Shown: one piece after another, positions 56,216 to 64,000 of the stretch
Position numbering within the stretch: position 1 is the first letter of the stretch
Layout: every line of letters begins with the position of its first letter
Source of the DNA: Agelas oroides
Taxonomy: Eukaryota; Porifera; Demospongiae; Agelasida; Agelasidae
Assembly: GCA_949130485.1 (NCBI GenBank)
Contig: OX422200.1
Coordinates: 4,944,274-5,008,273 of the forward strand
Reading direction: 5' to 3'
Length of the DNA stretch: 64,000 bases
Notes under the pieces: model-generated
What the model saw: the letters and a program-made list of their open reading frames with translations, nothing else
Database searches by the model: none
What the model was told of the DNA's origin: nothing
Made by a program: the position numbers and the translations under genes

Positions 56216-56815
56216 GTGCTGTCAGAATGTTGCTAGGGATTGACCAGAAAATTTTCTCCATCAGGAAAGAAGTGACGCAAAATTTTTCCTCAAATTTTGA
56301 GTGCTTTAGAGCAATTTGACTCAGCTGTCTTTTTCTCATACCATTGAAGAAACATTTATGGCTACAAATATTGGTTTTTAATTCATACTGTCTTCACCTT
56401 CACCCTAATGATGAAGACAGTTGAAACATTGGTAATGCTTTCCAATTTGAATTTTAGTAAGGGTAGTAGTGAATGATGAAGGGTAGTAGTGAATGCTGAT
56501 GTGTAGTAGTGAATGATAAAAGCAGTGTTGCACTAGACACCACACAGGAGCAACTGATGAATGTCAGGAATATGCAACATTGAGTGGCGTGTCTAATGAA
56601 CGACTAGTTTCCACGCATGCAAGGTCCACCCTTACTTTGTAGGGGGGCCTAGGGATGTGCTGCACTGGAAAAATGTTGGAAAATTTATTGAAAATGTCAG
56701 TGGTGCAATTTCATCAATTCTAGCAGGTGTTCTATGAAGCGAAAAGGTATAATATAGTCTTGAAAGCTGCACATTTCAATGCATAGATTATGCCTCAGTG
56801 GTCTCACGCAGCACT

Positions 56816-56911
56816 CGTACAGTGGATTTAAGTTGCGTTCAAATTTTCTGTGTTCCGTATGGAATCCGACAGAACACGAAAAATTTGAACGCAACTGAAA
56901 TCCGCTGTACG
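56816..56911. repeat. 96-bp palindrome
   Basis: The left arm CGTACAGTGGATTTAAGTTG continuing to TTCAAATTTTCTGTGTT pairs with a right arm ending TCCGCTGTACG at 56911, with a few mismatches. It could be a small MITE or a hairpin formed by local inversion duplication. The surrounding DNA gives no empty site to decide. Confidence 0.75.
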
Positions 56912-57599
56912 AAATGCACACGTTTGTAGATATGCAGAGATTCCTGAATGTTGCGTGCAGCTTGGATAGGAGTACACTGTGTGCAGCTAAATTGACAGAC
57001 CTGAGTAGTTTCCAGAAACTTCAGAAACCCCACTAAAACTGCCACTAGCATTCTTTGTGCAATATGCAATTTTCATTCCAGTAATGTGCAAATATATATG
57101 TACATGTAGCTGGAAGGTTTCTGCCACAACTTTTAAGCAATGGCATATTTAATTGTAGTGGAACATTGCTAAATATTCCAAACCCTCTGCATCATTGTTA
57201 CTGCTAACTAAATTTACACCTTGAGAAATACTTGTTATTGTTCCAAATATGCTCATGTTAATAGATTGTTATATTTTGTTGTCCACTCCCTAAAAGCAGT
57301 GGTTGAGATTCTGTGTGTAATTTTGTACAATAATTGGTCTCCTGTCTGTAAGATGTAAGAAGAAAGGATTCACAGAATGAAGGAAATGCTGTTTCTGTCA
57401 ATTGACTGGAGGAAAAAACTAGTAGCTCTCATATTAGTGGAACATCTCCAGAAGTTGTATGGATATGAGGGGAAAGTGAGACAGTATGTATTTTTTGCAG
57501 TGGTTGTCACAGCTAAGTAGTTAACTGGTTGTAGGACCCATCTTATTCACTGTAACAGGGTAAGACAATTGAGACAATTGCATATTCTTGAGTGTGTGA

Positions 57600-57905
57600 G
57601 GCAGTAAGGATACGTGGCATCTGAAGCAATAAGCAGGTGTTCATTTACACTGCAATTTGCATAAGTAGGTCCTCGATGATTACTATGCATTAAATTGTCT
57701 GCAATTAGGATGACATAGTTACCATTACAAGAGACACCATGACACATGAAGCAACAAACAGGCATCCAAGTTCACTGTAACTTTACATAATTAGGTCTAC
57801 CAGTTATGTTGCTCTGCAGTTAGGATGAATCCTTATGAGATAGTTTGCCATTAGATATGAGACACCATGACACGTTAAACAATAAGCAGGCATCCAATTA
57901 TACAA
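57600..57905. repeat. About 120-bp tandem repeat (2.5 units)
   Basis: Units share ACACCATGACAC followed by GAAGCAA and AAGCAGGCATCCAA, then CATAATTAGGTCT-type sequence. A matching segment in opposite orientation is at about 58785-58815 (TTGTTGCTTCAGATGTCATG), so the repeats could be subterminal parts of a larger inverted element. Confidence 0.6.
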
Positions 57906-60900
57906 GCATGTGTAATCACTTAATTCCAGTGCACAAAAAACATTTTATACCCCCTGTTAAGATTTAGCTACCTGTCAAGTTGTATAATACACTATTATAA
58001 CCTGCAAGGATAGCCATTTGCTGCAAAGAGACATCAAAGGTACTGATTTGTGTACCTTAGTGTCGTAGTGCTACAACACATACTGTACATGCAAACCTGC
58101 TCATGCAATTAAAGATTGATGGAAGGCTTTGCAACTAGCTGTGGGTTAGGTGCAAATTCTGTCAAGTTATTTGCTTATTTTATTCTAGCACACAGCCTGG
58201 GTTACAGGGGGCAACAGTAGAAGCACTCAAAGCCACTGTGTTTTCAGAAATTATGTCTAGAGGTCAGAATGATTCTAGTGGCAATTTGCTGCAATTTGTT
58301 TAAGAAGCGACTTCAGGACATCTAACTTACTGAGTTTTTTCTGGGAAGGGCAGACCCCTCTAGGTGGTGCTTTCTTACGCATGCACTCTTTTACTACCAC
58401 TGGGTTGTTTGCTGCACTTATGTGAAACATAAATTCTTATGCCCACTCTGTGTCTTTTCCTCTTCCTACAGACATCAGCCTGGGAATGAGGCAAGGGGGA
58501 AGCCCCTACAGACATCAGCCTGGGAATAAGGCAAGGGGGAAGCCTTCTAGACCCTGCAGATTGGCAGCTTAGTTTGACACAAAATTAGGACCAAAACATA
58601 CAACTCAGCAACTAATGGAATGCAGACAAATTTAGCAACTACTGGAATGCAGACTAATTTAGTTACTGGCACCAGGTCACCTGTAATTGAATGCTTGCTT
58701 GTTACATTAGAAACCATGCTGTCTACAAGTGTTCACAACATTACTAGATTACAGATAACGCAAATTACAAAGTGAATACCAGCTTGTTGCTTCAGATGTC
58801 ATGGTGTCTCGAGTGTTTGCTGGGAGTTACCATTACAGTGCATGACTCACATAGCCCACTCTGGTTCTGAGCTTTTCAGTGTTTAGCAGTCCCTCTCGCT
58901 GCCACAATAAGACAGTTTCATGCAGACACATTAAGTTGATAGTGATCTAATACTTGGAGACCATGGGTGCTGGTCAATCTTGAGATGTCATGTCTATTAT
59001 AGCAGCAGATATATAATATCAACTCCCAGCGACTGCCGGCCTTTTTCACTTTCCTCAATTTTTGACACATACCATTTAAATTCCTATTACATAGTGGATT
59101 CTTACATAAATTTTTGGTGTGCTCCTTTACTTACCCTCATTTAGCCAGCTACCATTATGCACTCGACGATTCACAGTTCAGTTTTTGTAGTACAGGATTT
59201 CCAGCAGCAAGCCGTGCCAGAGATACTTTGGAATGTGCCTTCCTGACCATGTTCTTTAGACGAATGTGCCACCCTTCAACAGTAGTTGCCCATCAGCCAG
59301 GTTTCTTCATAGTAATAAAGGAGCTACAGTAGTTACTTAATGGCAATTGTTGCACATGGCAACAGTATTAAATTTCCTTGGCACAATGTTACAATGTAAT
59401 TTGATACAGTTGTTTTATATTACGCACACTGCCATTTGAATGGCATCATCAAGTGGTGTTAATGTCAACATGCAGAAGATTCAACAGATAGGCACCTACT
59501 GGGTGAGTGTGAATTTCATGTCAGTGATGCCCTTTTCAATTCTCAATTTTCACACAAATTGAAGGGCCACAAAATACTGTCACCATTTGTATAGGCTTTC
59601 ACTTGAATCTTCACTAAGTCTTATAGAGCTGCTGGTTCAACACAGGGTTGTGATGAGTTTGAAATAGCTACTGTAGAGTATGTATCAAGTGCCTACCTTT
59701 ATAAGTGCTGTGGATTCACTAACCTCAGGATTAATGCAAAGGTGTCGTTTCACGATATCATGTGTGAATCGGTACCAGGATCTCCCCTTTTTTTATTTTC
59801 ATAGGAGCGAAGTGGAGAGCCTGGGAACGAGGCTACGTATCAGGTGCCGACCTTTATCTAGTGCTCATCATCCATTTAGCTCTGGATTATATAACTTATT
59901 GAAATTACTAATTGAGTGCAATAATCCTGCAGGAGTGGTCTCAGTAAAAATTGATTGTGGACAGTATCTCTGGCTCTTGAAAAGCTACGTATTAACACAT
60001 AACATGGGACAAGGATTTGTAGAGAGAATAGACTTAAAGCCTAAGAACATTATTTCAGCTAGAGCAGCATGCTAATATAAGGTGCAGATACCTACATACC
60101 TCACCGTCTGCAACATGTATGTAATGCCAACACCTTGCTCCCACTACAATTGAATGTTCCCCAAAACGTGGATACATACTCTATGGTACCTGGAAGAACA
60201 TCAAGATGAGTGGTCATAACCACGGGGAATTAAAAGGGTGTGTTGGTGTGTCCTGCATCAGTGCAATAATTAACTGAGAGTACAATAACTCATACTTTAT
60301 TATTGATTGTGCTTACCACCATTCTCGCATATGTAATATTGAAGTATATTTGTGAGTAGCGATAATGAGATAAACTGTTTTCTCCTTCTCCAACATCAAT
60401 ACAGGAAACTAGTATGTAACAAGCTGTGTTGGTTAATTCAGTTTGCAAGGGCTGAGCCTTCTCTCGACTCACTAGACCTGCAACCACCTAGCAATACATG
60501 ATACAATAAGATCAGACAGATGAGACTGACATTAAGAGCAGAAAATGTGTTGATTAGCACCACTTTGGACTCCATCAGGTACATAATATTTGATTTGACG
60601 ATCACTTAATGATGAGAATGAACAGATTTGAAGTGGACAGACTGACAGATAGACAAAACCAACTGCTCAACCTTGCCTAGCATATGCGCATGTGGGGTAA
60701 TATCTGACCAATTAAAAATAGATACATACCTGAGATTCTTAGCCCATATGGTGTGACACTGGGGCTATAACTTGTGGTCACATGTGCATACTGGTTAGTG
60801 TTTGGGTTGTGCACTTTAAGGGGCTGTGTCTATTGTACAGTATTAATCTCAATATGCAGTGGTCAATTCTACCATCATTTTAATAGAACTGCAAAAGGAG

Positions 60901-62272
60901 CCCTAATAGGAAAATGGCTATGTTTCAGTAGGTATTCTAACCACTTAGATACAGTCAGGTGATTTAAATTTGCTTTGCTAGTGAAGTCTTACTGCAATAA
61001 AATACCATTCTTACGTTCTTACACCATACTCTCACCTGGACATGAAGAAGTGCAGCGTCTGTACAGGACATGCCATTTGTTGTTATCTGAAGCAGAGTGT
61101 TGGCAACACTGGAGAAGAGGGAAAAGGGGAAACAGTTTAATAACACTCTTTTGGAGCTGTATTCAATGAATGATAGATCTTGGTCTACCATGGTAGTTTT
61201 CACAGTCTTATTTGCAGTGTGTTTTGATCACACTCCTGTCATTTCTTCAGGCAAGACTACCAGATCACCACGAAAAAGATTACCAGAGTGTGGTAGAACG
61301 TTGCAAATAAGACTTTGCCAACTAACGTAATGGTCTGAGATCTATCGTTCACTGAATGTTTGGACTGTAGTAGTAATGTAATTAGTAAACCCAAACTTGA
61401 CATGTGAACCTAGGGTGTTGGGTTTCAAAAGGTAACCTGCATGGTGATGGGCTGCACTTATGAAGAACTCTACTACCGTAAACAAACTGGCAGAAAGCAA
61501 TATGGAACTGACATGAAGCCTGCACCACAAAGGTGTGTCTGCATTCCATTTAACTTAAACACAATTCAGACTGACCTTTAAGATGCAGGCTTCATGTCAG
61601 TCATGTTTACAGTAGTGTGGGAAATTCAATGCCATGGAGTCCTTCAATAGTGCGCACCACCGGCTTCACACATTCACTCTGCTACACACTACTAGCAATA
61701 GGGTCCAGAACACTACAGAACCATGGTGGAGTATGATACAAAGAACTCATCACCAAAGGCACTCTAAATATGGGTTTAGCAACAAGCTGTATATTCTCAC
61801 CTTATTAAATAAAAGGGGTGGGGGGTACCCCAAATTTTTTCATGGTGTGTGGTTGTCTGCATACCAGTATCTGCCAACTAGTCTCCTAGTCTCCTAATCT
61901 TGTTTGCAGGGTGGTTCCAAGTTTAATTTTGATTGCTTGCAGTACTCAAAACCTGGACAATGGGATGGCCTGGGAAGGAAAAAAGCTCTTTAAAGATCGA
62001 CCTGCATTGTCAAGAAATGAGCATTTCAATACACCATACAAGCCATGGATTTGCACCAGCATGTTGGCGTACTAACGTAAAGACATTCTTGATGAATCAC
62101 TCTGGTCAATGCTCTGCTGTGCTCCTAAGTAGGTGAAACAGCTATTGCTACAACTCACTGTCAAGTGTCAACCATTGGTCATCTCATCAGTTGCATATAC
62201 TGTGTGTGACACATCATGAAGTGGGATGCTTCCAAGTAGTTAAATTCCAAGCAAACTTCTCCCTTATTTAAA
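57906..62272. other. Long region without a supported gene
   Basis: Open frames are short and lack recognisable motifs; the longest, 59680-60075, runs through a repeat end (GAGCCTGGGAACGAGGCTA at 59818-59836). The region contains a 40-bp direct duplication at about 58466-58546 (CCTACAGACATCAGCCTGGG twice), a single arm of the tRNA-like element near 59030-59100, and a hairpin at 61507-61601. Confidence 0.5.
61507..61601. repeat. Inverted repeat with 18-bp perfect arms
   Basis: ACTGACATGAAGCCTGCA at 61507-61524 and its exact complement at 61584-61601 enclose a 59-base loop. It lies in non-coding DNA. The second half of the loop holds no further pairing. Confidence 0.8.
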
Positions 62273-63634
62273 TTGAAAAGCTTGGAATCAGAGTGGTCTA
62301 ATTTAGTGTATCATACCTCACTATCTAGCATATTTAAAATCCATTCAAAAATCTGCTTTAACACAAAGAGCCCACCATATGATACTACCCTCATTGTGAC
62401 CCCATATAACATAAATAGGCTCATAGAACTTTTAGCCTGACGTTTCCAGGTCAGGTTCCTGTTATCATACACACCACAAGTGGTATTATGAACCCATGTA
62501 ATAAATGGGCTGACATTTCCATGTATGATACCAGTTATGATACTTATTGCCATATGATACTACTGTGGTATGGTATGTGCCCAATTATGAGCCCCAAATA
62601 ATGAATTGGCTCTTACAGCTTTTAGCACGGGTCGGATAACTGTAATGATACTGACTGCCATATGACACTGTCGGTATGGTATGTGCTCCATTGTGAGCCC
62701 ACATAATGAATGGACTCCCATAGCCTCAAGCGATATCCATATCTGAGGTAAGAACTTTGTGTTATACTTCATCTGAGGGTTATTATATTACAAGGCAGCT
62801 TTGCGTAAACAGACATAGCTAATGTGCTGTGCACCGTGATAGTTACACCATGATCATAGTGTCATGGTGCCATTCAGAGTGTTGTGTGCTGTCAGGACTT
62901 GACTTCGATGCCGCCAGCTGCTACGTTATATCTTACTGTTTGTGTAATTGTTTGCTTTGAGGGTACTGATTCACAGTAAACATGACATGGGTGCTCTTTC
63001 GTGGTTAAATGTGGAAACACTCGAAAGAGCGCCCACCCCCCTCTTTGTCAGACTTGTAAGGTGCTCTGCCTATGGGCGCTCTTTCGCAAGACTAAGGTAT
63101 GTGCCTGACTAAGAGCCCATTTAATTAGCAAAATAATATTAAGAGTTCCTAGCCTGATAGTTTTCCTGTTATGTATGTAGCCTCGTTCCAAAGACTCCCC
63201 GTTTTTACCTTCCGTTTGCGTTCACAATAATACGGGGAAGGCCTAGGAGCATTCATCATGTGAGTGGACACGAGGTAGATGTAGGGGGGGGGGGAGGGGC
63301 CGATATTCAAATATGTACATACTAAACTTGAAAGTGAGTTTCTTACTGGTCAAGACGAGTAGTTTCCATCATGCTAATGTCTGGAGTCCAAAACTGCGAT
63401 AGAGCACTCGACAGATGATCCAGTGCGTTGTTTTGGCAGTTTGGCCCCTCCGCCCCTACGTCCACCTCGTGTCCACCTGACGTCATTCACATGATGAATG
63501 CTCCCAGGCCTTCTTTGCCGGCTGTGTATTACTGTGAACGCAAACGGGGGAGGCCTGGTAACGAGGCTATTATGTCTAAGTATTATACCTGTTCCATAAT
63601 GCTACTAGGACCACTCTAGGTCTGAGCCCTTCAA
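62273..63634. mobile_element. Non-autonomous TIR element (TTGAAAAGC ends) with a nested foldback
   Basis: The left end TTGAAAAGCTTGGAATCAGA and the right end ACTCTAGGTCTGAGCCCTTC-AA form inverted repeats of the same family as 1514-2694. Internal modules (TATCATAC, GTGAGCCCACATAATGAATG) repeat several times. The foldback 63178-63569 is inserted near its right end. No coding region. Confidence 0.65.
63178..63569. mobile_element. Foldback element (TAGCCTCGTTCC family)
   Basis: Starts TAGCCTCGTTCC and ends GGTAACGAGGCTA. The arms extend inward through GGAGCATTCATCATGTGA and its partner TCACATGATGAATGCTCC, with a G-rich centre at 63285-63298. Shares its terminus with 26244-26339. Confidence 0.75.
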
Positions 63635-64000
63635 TTAGCATCTGCTTTCAGAAAACCTATAAACCAGCATTCTTGTGGCTGTCCACAATCACTGGACTGG
63701 TTGACTGGACTGGTGGACTGACACTAAAAAAAACATTTTTACACTTTCTAATGAGACTGACTTGATGCATCATATTAACTGGCGCCGGCGCCCAAAACAG
63801 CCTTCTCCTTACACAGACTGATTTGATGCCAAGCTAATAATCATGTGAATTTTTTGATGACAGTAGCCATTGCACCACCTGGGCTTCATTTCCAAAAAAG
63901 TTGTCAAAATGTGGAAGGGGAGTGGGGGGTTAAAAGTTGCATGTTAAAGATTCGAGGGAGCAACACCCTATGTTGTTTACCTCCCAAGAAACTGAGATTG
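63635..64000. other. Window end, no feature seen
   Basis: About 370 bases with no convincing coding region. A small repeat (ACTGGTTGACTGGACTGGTG) occurs at 63693-63720. Confidence 0.5.

Noticed and set aside
59680-60075. 131-residue open frame on the plus strand
   Set aside because: It runs through the GAGCCTGGGAACGAGGCTA repeat end and has no recognisable domain.

Overview
The window is animal nuclear DNA, most likely from a demosponge or a similar early-branching metazoan. This placement is inferred from three things: a multi-exon receptor tyrosine kinase (RTK)-like gene with short GT-AG introns and a Calx-beta ectodomain, intronless membrane-anchored sulfotransferase genes, and a very high density of small inverted-repeat transposons. 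No rRNA, CRISPR or bacterial operon structure is present.

The main architecture is a tandem segmental duplication of about 31 kb. Position 1 matches position 32820, and the match runs in order to 20018 / 51007. Past those points the two copies diverge abruptly, so 20018|20019 is the junction between the end of copy A (which begins upstream of the window) and the start of copy B (20019-51007). The gene order in each copy is RTK-like kinase (+), sulfotransferase 1 (ST1, -), sulfotransferase 2 (ST2, -), then a long repeat-rich tail. About seven differences were counted in the first 780 aligned bases, so the duplication looks recent.

Copy A in the window holds the 3' half of the RTK (812-3512), an ST1 gene ruined by a deletion, a frameshift and a nested retroelement insertion (5895-11712), an open ST2 (13428-14597) and the tail to 20018. 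Copy B holds the RTK ectodomain, membrane segment and N-lobe exons (20369-25522), an 8.1-kb intron carrying an old Ty3/gypsy fossil, the RTK C-lobe exons (33633-36335, with an in-frame stop and a frameshift), an open ST1 (37372-38724), an open ST2 (40170-41333) and the tail to 51007. The copies have decayed in complementary ways: the visible RTK exons are open in A and broken in B, while ST1 is broken in A and open in B. ST2 is open in both.

The RTK is itself unusual. It has two Calx-beta repeats outside the cell, and its kinase domain lacks three catalytic residues (VAIK lysine is Arg, the C-helix glutamate is Lys, HRD aspartate is Asn), so it is predicted to be a pseudokinase receptor with a tyrosine-rich tail. 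ST1 and ST2 are probably Golgi type II sulfotransferases. A shared role with the receptor, for example in modifying the cell-surface matrix, is only suggested by their co-duplication.

From 51008 to 64000 no gene could be supported. This part is made of tandem repeats, foldback elements, a tRNA-like inverted-repeat element and a nested terminal-inverted-repeat element. Comparing copies A and B gives filled and empty sites for several transposons and reveals two small inversions, so the window is a good record of recent mobile-element activity.
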